A stretch of 45,216 bases of DNA from Candidatus Caccalectryoclostridium excrementigallinarum (GTDB taxonomy: Bacteria > Bacillota > Clostridia > Christensenellales > UBA3700). The stretch covers positions 1 through 45,216 of the forward strand of contig DVNJ01000018.1 of NCBI GenBank assembly GCA_018714485.1, read 5' to 3'. Under the pieces are notes generated by a model. The model did not search any database and was not told where the DNA came from. It was given only the letters and a program-made list of their open reading frames with translations. The position numbers were made by a program, and so were the translations under genes. This document shows positions 37,336 to 45,118 of the stretch, piece after piece (the first letter of the stretch is position 1; each line of letters begins with the position of its first letter).

Positions 37336-39106
37336 AAGAGAGCAAAAAATCAAGGGCAGGGGCAAAATAAGCGCCGTTTTGAGATACTATCTGCACTATT
37401 TTGGCTGGATAGTTTTGGCGCTCGGCTTTTTGACCTGCGAGGCGGTATGCGAACTCGAACTGCCTTCTTATATGTCCTCGATGATCTCCGAGGGCATCAT
37501 GTCTTCCGACCTCACAAACGTGCTCAAAACGGGCGGCATAATGCTGGCGATCGCCTTGGCGGCATGCTGTTCGTCCATTATCGTGAGCTTTCTTGCCTCG
37601 CGGGTAGGCTCGGGCATGTCGAAGGACTTGCGCGCGGATATTTTCGACAAGGTACTTAGCTTTTCTTCCAAGGAATATAACTCCTTTTCCGTTTCCTCGC
37701 TCATCACCCGTTCCACCAACGACATCACGCAGATACAGATCTTTTCCATAGTCTTTTTGCGCATGGTCATGTATGCGCCTATCATGGGCATAGGCGGCGT
37801 GATCAAGGCGGTGAACACCGCGTCGGGCATCTCCGCGCTGGGGATCGTGGTTGGCGTTGCGCTCGCCGTGGTCGTCTGCGCCATAGTCATTTTGATGCTC
37901 GTCGTGCTGCCCAAGTTCACCAAGATACAAAAGCAGGTGGACGACGTCAACCGCGTGGCGCGCGAAGGGCTTTCGGGCATGATGGTCGTGCGCGCTTTCA
38001 ACACGCAGGCGCATGAAGAGGAACGCTTTGAGCAGGCGAACGCGGCTTTGACCAAGACGAACCTCTTTGTCAACCGCATCATGGCGCTGCTCATGCCGCT
38101 CATCACCATTTTGATGAACGGCATCAGCGTGGCGACCGTCTGGGTGGCGGCGCTGTTCGTGGAAGATTATATGCAGGTGGCGAACATGATGGCGTTCATG
38201 CAATATGCCATTCAGATAATCATGTCGTTCATGATGATAAGTATGGTCTTTATCCTGCTGCCGCGCGCGGCGGTGGCGATGAGGCGCGTCGCCGACGTCC
38301 TCTGCACTCAGCCAAGCATATCCGATCCCGAGGGCGAGGAACAGCCGCGGGGGATAAGGCTGAAAGGGGAGATAGCCTTTAACGACGTGGCTTATAATTA
38401 CGGCGGCAGCGAAAACGCCGTCGAGCATATCTCCTTCACCGCAAGCCCCGGCGAGACGGTAGCCATAATCGGTCCCACGGGCAGCGGCAAGTCCACGGTC
38501 ATCAATCTCATTCCCCGCCTCGCCGACGTCACGCAGGGGAGCGTCACCATAGACGGCAGGGACGTGCGCGATTACAATATCGAAGATCTGAGGAAAAACA
38601 TCGGCTTCGTGCCGCAAAAGAACGTGCTCTTTTCGGGGACGATCCGCTCCAACCTGCTCATGGGCGATCAAGGCGCGAGCGAGGAGAGATTGAAGCGCGC
38701 GACGGATATCGCGCAGGCGAGCGAATTTATCAACGAAAAGCCGGACGGCTTTGACGAGCCGATCGCGCAGGGCGGGACCAACGTTTCGGGCGGGCAAAAG
38801 CAAAGGCTCGCGATCGCCCGCGCCTTGGTCAAAGACGCGCCTATTTATATCTTCGACGATTCTTTCTCCGCGCTCGACTTCAAGACGGACGCGGCGCTGA
38901 GAACGGCGCTCAAAGAAAACGCGAAAGACGCCACGCTGATGATCGTCGCCCAGCGCGTGGGGACGATCATGAACGCGGACAGGATAGTCGTGCTCGACGA
39001 CGGCAGAATGGTCGGCGTGGGCACGCACGAAGAGTTGATGCGATCTTGCGAAGTCTATAAGCAGATAGCTCTCTCCCAGCTGAGCGAGGAGGACTTGAAC
39101 AGATGA
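37328..39106 (+). CDS. ABC exporter, degenerate-site half (BmrC-like)
   Basis: The 592-residue half-transporter has an N-terminal membrane domain and ATPase with Walker A GPTGSGKST and signature VSGGQ. Walker B ends in Asp instead of Glu (YIFDDSFSALD) and the switch position is Gln (MIVAQRVG). These mark the non-catalytic site of a heterodimer. The start at ATG 37328 lies 8 bases inside the flavin reductase gene, and the end overlaps the partner by 4 bases. It belongs to the same subfamily as the protein at 2546-4297, giving the cell two such pairs within 40 kb. Confidence 0.92.
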   Translation: MTEREQKIKGRGKISAVLRYYLHYFGWIVLALGFLTCEAVCELELPSYMSSMISEGIMSSDLTNVLKTGGIMLAIALAACCSSIIVSFLASRVGSGMSKDLRADIFDKVLSFSSKEYNSFSVSSLITRSTNDITQIQIFSIVFLRMVMYAPIMGIGGVIKAVNTASGISALGIVVGVALAVVVCAIVILMLVVLPKFTKIQKQVDDVNRVAREGLSGMMVVRAFNTQAHEEERFEQANAALTKTNLFVNRIMALLMPLITILMNGISVATVWVAALFVEDYMQVANMMAFMQYAIQIIMSFMMISMVFILLPRAAVAMRRVADVLCTQPSISDPEGEEQPRGIRLKGEIAFNDVAYNYGGSENAVEHISFTASPGETVAIIGPTGSGKSTVINLIPRLADVTQGSVTIDGRDVRDYNIEDLRKNIGFVPQKNVLFSGTIRSNLLMGDQGASEERLKRATDIAQASEFINEKPDGFDEPIAQGGTNVSGGQKQRLAIARALVKDAPIYIFDDSFSALDFKTDAALRTALKENAKDATLMIVAQRVGTIMNADRIVVLDDGRMVGVGTHEELMRSCEVYKQIALSQLSEEDLNR

Positions 39107-41250
39107 GCAGAGAAATTCGCAAGACTATGCCGAGGCGCCCCGTGCGCAGAGGTCCGGGCGGACACGGTCCCGGCGCGCCCGCGGAAAAGCCCAAGGAATT
39201 CAAAAAGACGCTGGGGAAAACGCTGCGCTATATGCGCAAGAATATCCTCGCCATGGCGATAGCTTTCGTGCTCGCCATCGGCGGAGTTATCGCCACGCTG
39301 CTCGTGCCCGACATAATGGGTCAGGCGACGGACGAATTGATGACGGGCGTGCTGCGCGCGCAGATATATAAGACGGTCAAGCTCGCCGATTCCATGGTCA
39401 CGGACGAGATGTCGGAGGCGGCAGAGAGCGATCCCGGGCAGACGCTTGTCGAATGGCTTAGCGCGCATCCGCAGGATATTCCGCAAGGGGACGTTCAGCT
39501 CACGGACGAGGCGATGCAGGACATGGCGCATATCACCATCGGGCAGATGGTGCGCGCGCATAAGCAGGACACTTTGGGCGCGTATATGCGCGAGCTGGGC
39601 ATGGCGGACGTTTTCGACGCGCTGCCCGACGAATACGCGAGCGCGGTCTTCGGGACGTCGCTTTTGGGCGAAGAGCCGGGCGTGGACGTGCAAAAAGTGG
39701 TGCATACTCTCGTTTTGACGCTTATTCTGGTTTGCGTTTCGGGCGTGCTGTCTTATTTGCAGGGCTTTATCTTGGCGACGGTGGCGCAGAGCGTTTCCTA
39801 TCGTTTCCGTAAGGATATTTACGCCAAGATAGACAAGCTGCCGCTCAAATATTTCGACGGTACGACCCACGGCGAGGTGATGAGCTATCTCACCAACGAC
39901 GTGGACATGATCTCCACCTCGCTCAACCAATCGCTTTCGCAGCTGCTCACCGCCGCGACCACGCTCATCGGCGTGATGGTGATGATGTTCCGCATAAATT
40001 GGATATTGACGCTCGTGGCGCTCGTGATCATCCCCGTCTCGCTGCTCATCGTGCTCCTCGTGGTGAAAAAGTCGCAGAAATATTATCTCAGGCAGCAGGA
40101 ATATCTCGGTCACGTCAACGGACAGATAGAGGAAGTCTTCGGCGGGCAGAACGTCGTCAAGCTCTTTTCGGGCGAGGAACGCGCCAAGCAGGAGTTCGCG
40201 GGCTTTAACGTCAAGCTCTACGAGTCCGCCTGGAAGTCGCAGTTTTATTCGGGTACGATGATGCCCGCAAACAAGCTGATGGGCAATATTAGTTTCGTGC
40301 TCACCTGCGTGCTCGGCGGTTATTTCGTGATCAACGGCAGTATGCTCGTCGGTCAGATACAGGCGTTTGCCAGCTATGTCAGGCAGTTTAATCAGCCCAT
40401 ATCCCAGGTCTCGGGCATCGCCAACACCTTGCAGTCCACCGTGGCGGCTTCCGAGCGCGTGTTCAACTTCCTCGAACAGCCCGAAGAAGAGGAGACGGGC
40501 GAAAAAGACTTGGGCGAGGTCGCGGGCGACGTGACGTTTGAAAACGTGCGCTTCGGGTACGATCCCGAAAAGATAATAATCAAGAATTTCAACTGCGAGG
40601 TCAAGGCGGGGCAGACGATAGCGATCGTCGGACCGACGGGCGCGGGAAAGACGACGATAGTGAAACTTTTGATGCGTTTTTACGAGCTGAACGGCGGCGC
40701 CATCTCCGTGGACGGGATCCCCGCCTCTTCCGTCACCCGCGCGTCGCTGCGCCGCGAGGTGGGAATGGTCTTGCAGGATACCTGGCTGTTTTCGGGCACG
40801 ATCCGCGACAATATTCGTTACGGCAAGTTGGACGCCACGGACGAAGAGGTGATCGCCGCCGCAAAATGCGCCTACGCCGACCACTTCATCAACACGCTCC
40901 CGGGCGGCTATGACTTTGTCATCAACGAGGAAGGCGCGAACATCTCGCAGGGACAAAAGCAGCTGCTCACCATCGCCCGCGCCGTGCTCGCGGATCCGCG
41001 CATACTAATTTTGGACGAAGCGACCTCGTCCGTGGATACGCGCACCGAACAGCTGATCCAACAGGCCATGGACAGGCTCATGCAGGGCAGGACGAGTTTT
41101 GTCATCGCCCACCGCCTCTCCACGATAAAGAATGCGGACCGCATACTCGTGCTCATGGACGGCGATGTCGTGGAGCAGGGCACGCATGAAGAACTGCTCG
41201 CCGCGGGCGGCGCCTATGCCGAGCTTTACAACTCGCAATTCGCAGGCTGA
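39103..41250 (+). CDS. ABC exporter, catalytic half with extracellular domain (BmrD-like)
   Basis: The 715-residue half-transporter has a Pro/Gly/Arg-rich N-terminal tail (about 1-40), TM1 near 46-70, then about 115 extra acidic residues before TM2 near 200, then the rest of the membrane domain and an ATPase with Walker A GPTGAGKTT, variant signature ISQGQ, Walker B LILDEATSSVD and switch VIAHRLST. An extracytoplasmic insert between TM1 and TM2 is a known feature of BmrD, so a BmrCD-like multidrug exporter is the best call. The partner at 37328-39106 supplies the degenerate site. GAGGA precedes the start. Confidence 0.92.
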   Translation: MSREIRKTMPRRPVRRGPGGHGPGAPAEKPKEFKKTLGKTLRYMRKNILAMAIAFVLAIGGVIATLLVPDIMGQATDELMTGVLRAQIYKTVKLADSMVTDEMSEAAESDPGQTLVEWLSAHPQDIPQGDVQLTDEAMQDMAHITIGQMVRAHKQDTLGAYMRELGMADVFDALPDEYASAVFGTSLLGEEPGVDVQKVVHTLVLTLILVCVSGVLSYLQGFILATVAQSVSYRFRKDIYAKIDKLPLKYFDGTTHGEVMSYLTNDVDMISTSLNQSLSQLLTAATTLIGVMVMMFRINWILTLVALVIIPVSLLIVLLVVKKSQKYYLRQQEYLGHVNGQIEEVFGGQNVVKLFSGEERAKQEFAGFNVKLYESAWKSQFYSGTMMPANKLMGNISFVLTCVLGGYFVINGSMLVGQIQAFASYVRQFNQPISQVSGIANTLQSTVAASERVFNFLEQPEEEETGEKDLGEVAGDVTFENVRFGYDPEKIIIKNFNCEVKAGQTIAIVGPTGAGKTTIVKLLMRFYELNGGAISVDGIPASSVTRASLRREVGMVLQDTWLFSGTIRDNIRYGKLDATDEEVIAAAKCAYADHFINTLPGGYDFVINEEGANISQGQKQLLTIARAVLADPRILILDEATSSVDTRTEQLIQQAMDRLMQGRTSFVIAHRLSTIKNADRILVLMDGDVVEQGTHEELLAAGGAYAELYNSQFAG

Positions 41251-41299
41251 GGCAAAGAGAGCTTGCGCGGAAAAAATAAGAAAGATCGGGCGCCGAAGC

Positions 41300-41351
41300 G
41301 CGCGAGCGTGCAGCCTGTTGCGGGTCGTGAAACGAGACGCAAAACAGGGGT
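41300..41351. repeat. 52-bp perfect direct repeat, copy 1
   Basis: Identical to 41443-41494 (offset 143). Inside, CCTGTTGCG and CGCAAAACAGG with an inner TCGTGAAACGA form an imperfect cruciform. Confidence 0.93.
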
Positions 41352-41368
41352 GAGATCCCTAAAAGAAA

Positions 41369-41389
41369 TCGGGCACCGAAAAGTGCCCG
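41369..41389 (-). terminator. terminator-like hairpin behind the tRNA-Glu fragment
   Basis: CGGGCAC/GTGCCCG arms (7 bp) with a 6-base loop, followed on the minus strand by ATTTCTTTT. It stands behind the 21-base tRNA remnant as the terminator at 41499 stands behind the intact tRNA. Confidence 0.6.
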
Positions 41390-41401
41390 AAATTGATTGG
41401 A

Positions 41402-41422
41402 TGGTGACTCCAAGGGGATTCG
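41402..41422 (-). pseudogene. 21-bp remnant of a tRNA-Glu 3' end
   Basis: Exactly repeats the last 21 bases (T-arm, acceptor and CCA) of the tRNA-Glu at 41537-41611, 135 bases away. It is either a decayed second tRNA-Glu gene or an attachment-site duplicate left by an element that used the tRNA 3' end. Confidence 0.75.
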
Positions 41423-41442
41423 CCTAACAGCGAGCGCAAAGT

Positions 41443-41494
41443 GCGCGAGCGTGCAGCCTGTTGCGGGTCGTGAAACGAGACGCAAAACAGGGGT
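41443..41494. repeat. 52-bp perfect direct repeat, copy 2
   Basis: Copy of 41300-41351. The order repeat, hairpin, tRNA 3' end occurs twice, so a larger unit of tRNA-Glu plus downstream DNA was probably duplicated. Confidence 0.93.
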
Positions 41495-41498
41495 ATAG

Positions 41499-41523
41499 AA
41501 AAACGGACGCTTAGGAGCGTCCG
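41499..41523 (-). terminator. tRNA-Glu terminator
   Basis: CGGACGCT (504-511 of the 41-kb block), loop TAGG, AGCGTCCG (41516-41523). On the minus strand TTTTT follows. Confidence 0.85.
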
Positions 41524-41536
41524 AAATTAGTTTTTT

Positions 41537-41611
41537 TGGTGACTCCAAGGGGATTCGAACCCCTGTTGCAGCCGTGAGAGGGCTGAGTCTTAACCGCTTG
41601 ACCATGGAGCC
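41537..41611 (-). tRNA. tRNA-Glu (anticodon CTC)
   Basis: 75 bases including encoded CCA. Acceptor GGCTCCA/TGGAGTC with one G-U, anticodon stem CAGCC/GGCTG around loop CTCTCAC, T-arm AGGGG-TTCGAAT-CCCCT, discriminator A. It reads GAG. It is leftward, with its own promoter and terminator, and convergent with the ABC exporter operon. Confidence 0.95.
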
Positions 41612-41659
41612 GCGTGCCCGAGAGCGACATTAAAGCCGCGCTAACTCAAAAGCATAGTA

Positions 41660-41688
41660 ATATTATCATATCAAGGCGGGTTTGTCCA
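41660..41688 (-). promoter_or_regulatory. probable tRNA-Glu promoter
   Basis: Minus strand TGGACA (41683-41688), 17-base spacer, TAATAT (41660-41665), about 49 bases before the tRNA. Confidence 0.5.
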
Positions 41689-41747
41689 GCAATTTTGCGG
41701 CAATTTTTTCAAGAAAGCGCAAAACGCGGCAACAGCGGTGATTTTGC

Positions 41748-41776
41748 TTGCTTTTCCCGCGGGCTTGTTATATAAT
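41748..41776 (+). promoter_or_regulatory. tRNA-Arg promoter
   Basis: TTGCTT (41748-41753), 17-base spacer, TATAAT (41771-41776). Confidence 0.7.
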
Positions 41777-41795
41777 AATCTTCGCCAAATAAGAT

Positions 41796-41872
41796 GTTTC
41801 CGTAGCTCAGTAGGATAGAGCGTTCGCCTCCTAAGCGAAAGGTCGTGGGTTCGACTCCCGCCGGGAACGCCA
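41796..41872 (+). tRNA. tRNA-Arg (anticodon CCT)
   Basis: 77 bases with encoded CCA. Acceptor GTTTCCG/CGGGAAC with one U-G, anticodon stem TTCGC/GCGAA around CTCCTAA, T-arm GTGGG-TTCGACT-CCCGC, discriminator G. It reads AGG. The DNA turns AT-rich immediately downstream, a common setting for integration into tRNA 3' ends. Confidence 0.95.
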
Positions 41873-41881
41873 AAATTATTA

Positions 41882-41914
41882 AAATGAGCACAATATGTTG
41901 TGCTCATTTCATTT
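41882..41914 (+). terminator. tRNA-Arg terminator
   Basis: A 12-bp perfect stem (41882-41893 with 41898-41909), loop TATG, then a T-rich tail. Confidence 0.8.
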
Positions 41915-42299
41915 TGTCATCAATATATAATGCGCGTGCAATCAAAATCGCCTTATACCAATTTTTATACCAATTTCTTAAAGTAACAATCCTTGCATTA
42001 GCCATACTATCACAATCGTTCCGAATTTTTCCTTTTCGTTGCGGCTATGGTGGCACAGTTCTCGCGAAAGTCAACGGAAGAAATTATCGCAGAAAAATTG
42101 AATACCGCGCAAAATACATATTCGATAAGTCGTTTTTCTACTTGGCTCTTATATCATAAGGCTTACATATTCGTAAGCAATAATTTCTTTTTTCCGTTGA
42201 CTTCCGATAAACTCTCATTCAATGCTCTCACCTCTTATCTCGTCCAGTGCTACTGCGCCTCCACCGAAAAGGCAAAAAAATAATTCGGAGGTAAAACTC
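41915..42299. other. AT-rich stretch without a recognisable gene
   Basis: Contains a short tandem-like repeat TATACCAATTT (about 41954-41977) and only short open frames without SD sites or family resemblance, for example 42047-42283. Possibly the decayed edge of an integrated element. The last 20 bases hold the SD of the next gene. Confidence 0.4.
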
Positions 42300-42563
42300 A
42301 TGAAAACAGAAGTTTCCAAGTTTACAGAATTTCGGAAGTATTATCTCTCGGAATTCGAATGGTTCGATGGTGAAGATTACATCACCTTTAACTTGGTCGG
42401 AATCGACCTAGTTAAAAACAAAGCCCAAGTTACCATGACAGACAGAGGCAGGCTAAGTGCCATCACTTGCGACCTCCTGACAGACAAAGACGGCGAAATT
42501 TATTTCGAATACGGAGCAATGTTCACCCGTATTTATCTAGACGATTTCGAAGAGGCGGCATAA
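42300..42563 (+). CDS. small acidic protein of mobile-element type
   Basis: The 87-residue acidic protein, opening MKTEVSKFTEFRKYYLSEFE, has no signal or membrane segment. A strong CGGAGG stands 8 bases upstream of the ATG. It reminds me of small conserved proteins in Firmicutes integrative and conjugative elements, but I cannot name the family and the role is unknown. Codon use is more AT-rich than in the genes left of the tRNAs. No partner gene lies within 700 bases. Confidence 0.65.
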   Translation: MKTEVSKFTEFRKYYLSEFEWFDGEDYITFNLVGIDLVKNKAQVTMTDRGRLSAITCDLLTDKDGEIYFEYGAMFTRIYLDDFEEAA

Positions 42564-43144
42564 TTAAACTTACTCTTTCCAACATCAAAAAATCACGAGC
42601 AATACGGACCGCCTGCTTGCAAATCGCGTCTGAAACTTCTCATATCTGCCCATAATACTTGGCACTTTGAAAAAACGCCGCTTCCATCTTTTTTGTGTTT
42701 TTTACAACTAATCAATTAACCGATTAGTTGCAAGTAGCTACATGTAATTGTAAAGCCACGTCAAATATATACAACTCTTTTCTTTTTCGATATAATTCAG
42801 TTCGTCAAACAAATATGCACCATTCGATTAATTGGTTTCAATGACTAACACACGAGATTTCCTTAATCACTAATATATATTAAATCCCCTTATTTCTCAC
42901 AAATATAGCAAAACATAGTATTCTAGCTAAGCTCTTTATTTTTGTGTTTATATTGGACAATTTATACTTCACATAAATAATGTATTCTTTTCATATACAC
43001 TTTGCAATCATTCAACAACACCCTACTATGCCTTTATTAAACACAATCTAATAAAAGCATTTCATCTCTAATCTTAATACATGCGAGTACATTAAGATTA
43101 TACCGAACTCATGCTAAAAAATAAAAATTATGCATAGAAATATC
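42564..43144. other. AT-rich gene-free stretch
   Basis: About 580 bases with stops in all frames and no coding signal. The only structure noted is the inverted repeat at 42705-42730 and a related motif near 42834. Confidence 0.5.
42705..42730. repeat. 9-bp inverted repeat
   Basis: CAACTAATC (42705-42713) and GATTAGTTG (42722-42730), perfect arms, 8-base spacer AATTAACC. A similar CGATTAATTGG occurs near 42834. It may be an operator or a small hairpin. Confidence 0.5.
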
Positions 43145-43173
43145 TTGACAATAGCAGAAATAGTCAATATAAT
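43145..43173 (+). promoter_or_regulatory. consensus promoter before the Fic gene
   Basis: TTGACA (43145-43150), 17-base spacer, TATAAT (43168-43173). The first ATG behind it belongs to a 9-codon frame at 43214. Confidence 0.8.
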
Positions 43174-43213
43174 TTAAATTAAATAAATAACAATATCAAG
43201 AAAGGAATTAACG

Positions 43214-43240
43214 ATGAAGATTTTAGCTAAACAAAATTAG
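43214..43240 (+). CDS. possible 8-residue leader peptide or truncated gene
   Basis: AAAGGA stands 7 bases before ATG at 43214, which encodes MKILAKQN and a TAG stop. The consensus promoter lies about 40 bases upstream. It could be a leader peptide controlling the Fic gene 68 bases on, or the start of a gene broken by a stop, for example a lost antitoxin. Confidence 0.35.
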   Translation: MKILAKQN

Positions 43241-43308
43241 TCTTTGGTCTACAACTTATATCTCCAATTCCTTCACAATACTAATATTCACTTAGATAAT
43301 ATAATACT

Positions 43309-44175
43309 ATGAAATATTTGCCGAAAGAACTAAAATGCGCTTACGAATATGATAAGTTAAAAGTACCGGTCATTGATGCACTTGTAGCACCATATATAAA
43401 CACTGATGATGTTTTAAAAGCACATTATATTTTAGCAGACTATTTTACTGACGAATCTAGCGGAATGCCTGCAGAAAAGATGCTGGCAGGACTTCGATCA
43501 CCTGATTTACTATATTCTGCGATTTGCAGACAAACTGTTTCATTTGGTAACAGTCAAAAATATACTAATCCATTTGATATATGCGCTACTCTGTTTTTCG
43601 GTTTAACTAAAGACCACCCATTTCACGATGGGAACAAAAGAACAGCTTTACTTATTCTTATTAAACAATTGACTGAGTTTGGTTATTATCCAAATGAAAC
43701 TATTACAACATTTGAAAAGCTAGTGGAATCAGTAGCAGCAAGTAAGGTTCAGGACAATTACACAAAAATCTATAAAAAATTTAAAAAAGATGATGAACCT
43801 ATAATCCGCACGATTGCATTTATTTTACGTAGAAATACAACAAAAAAAAATCGAACATTACATTTAGATCTAAACATGAAGGAATTTTGCAAACTATTAT
43901 ACGAAAAATCAAATGTCGATTATGAACTCGATAATATGAAAATTAAATTTAAGAGAAGTGTAAAAGGTATCTTTACGAAAAAAGAATTATCGTATACGGT
44001 AAAATTTTATGGATGGACACGTCCTGTGGAAGCAGGCATGGTAAGAGATACCTTCGATAATCTTGGATTAACTGACGAGTTTCCATCTTTTCAAACCTTG
44101 CTTTCAGGAGGCAAGTCTTTTTATCATATAATAAACCAATTTGAAATTCCATTGCGAAGGCTAAAGGATAAATAA
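43309..44175 (+). CDS. Fic/Doc-family protein with an unknown C-terminal domain
   Basis: The 288-residue protein has the Fic core motif HPFHDGNKRTALL (catalytic His103, Gly108, Asn109, Arg111). The lysine at position 110 is as in Doc-like members. Fic enzymes transfer AMP or phosphate to protein targets; Doc phosphorylates EF-Tu. Residues about 165-288 are a separate basic, beta-rich part I do not recognise. The inhibitory (S/T)xxxE(G/N) helix was not seen, and no antitoxin gene is adjacent. No SD precedes the ATG. TTCACA, 17 bases, GATAAT (43272-43300) lies just before it, hinting at a leaderless start. Strongly AT-rich codon use marks it as acquired. Confidence 0.8.
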   Translation: MKYLPKELKCAYEYDKLKVPVIDALVAPYINTDDVLKAHYILADYFTDESSGMPAEKMLAGLRSPDLLYSAICRQTVSFGNSQKYTNPFDICATLFFGLTKDHPFHDGNKRTALLILIKQLTEFGYYPNETITTFEKLVESVAASKVQDNYTKIYKKFKKDDEPIIRTIAFILRRNTTKKNRTLHLDLNMKEFCKLLYEKSNVDYELDNMKIKFKRSVKGIFTKKELSYTVKFYGWTRPVEAGMVRDTFDNLGLTDEFPSFQTLLSGGKSFYHIINQFEIPLRRLKDK

Positions 44176-44429
44176 TTTCGATATACCATGTCTTAGATGT
44201 TATCGAATACTGTACAACGCTCAACAGGAATAGCATTAACAGCGAGATTCATTAGCAATGATGCAAAAAATTTTGATCCGCATTTAAGCTCCTGAACAAC
44301 AATAAACTTCCTCAAAGTACCCCATACTGAAATACTTTTCAGTGCCATGGATTAACAAAGCAACTCAAATTTTCGATGCTTTTTGCTCCAACAAATTGTT
44401 AATTTTTTTATGTCAACTTTTTAAATTGT
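44176..44429. other. AT-rich gap with possible gene debris
   Basis: No gene. One plus frame (about 44198-44299) reads LSNTVQRSTGIALTARFISN and ends at a stop, without a start codon, and may be a fragment. Confidence 0.25.
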
Positions 44430-44872
44430 TCATATGGCCCAATTCTGTACTACAAAATATAAAAACAAATCGTATGTTTTATTGGGCAAACATTCGGTAG
44501 CCAAATTCTGAACACGAAGCTCAACCTCCTGATGAACACCATTGATTGAATAGACCGCCTGATAATATTCAGTTCCTGATAATTGTAATCCTGAACGTCC
44601 GCGTCCGCATCCAGGCATCTTTAATTAGTATCTCTGACCACATCTCATTACCATACTTATCTGTCTTCAATTCTACAAATTCTTCATATATAAATCCGAT
44701 TGAAACTCGTTTGAGTCCTTGCTGTTAAATTTAAATTATATCTGAAAACACCATCGCTCCCTGTAAAGTCAATGCCGAAGCTAAAAATTAGATTGTTGGC
44801 AAATAAATTCACAAAAATATCCACAGCACAACTTGGCATCACACACATAATTGCATGAATAGCTTTTTTCAA
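44430..44872 (-). pseudogene. broken gene, at least two frameshifts
   Basis: On the minus strand three consecutive pieces in different frames look protein-like: FSFGIDFTGSDGVFRYNLNL, then IYEEFVELKTDKYGNEMWSE, then TEYYQAVYSINGVHQEVELR running to a TGA at 44430. Overlaps between the pieces suggest small indels. The family is not recognised. The stretch is AT-rich and lies in the foreign-looking region. Confidence 0.45.
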
Positions 44873-45088
44873 GCACGTTTTATCTGAATTATTAGTTCCA
44901 GTATATTTCTAACGCATTCAATACACTCAATTTGCATAAGCTCACCGTGTTAGTATTCACATTGTTTGCACGCAATGACATCTCTATCTTATTTGAATAA
45001 ACTAGATAGTTATTTGCTGTTATCGAGAATAACATATAAATACCTCTGATTTCTTCATCTATACAATTTAGATACTATAAACAATAGG
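44873..45088. other. AT-rich stretch, nothing recognised
   Basis: No open frame with a start signal, RNA gene or notable repeat seen on either strand. Confidence 0.5.
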
Positions 45089-45094
45089 TATAAT
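45067..45094 (+). promoter_or_regulatory. weak promoter of the right-edge gene
   Basis: TTTAGA (45067-45072), 16-base spacer, TATAAT (45089-45094), 24 bases before the ATG. Confidence 0.45.
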
Positions 45095-45118
45095 AACTAG
45101 GAATTATTGGGGGATATT

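Noticed and set aside
42047..42283. 78-codon frame before the small element-type gene
   Set aside because: No SD, no recognisable family, and its end runs through the AT-rich lead of the next gene; kept only as unassigned DNA.
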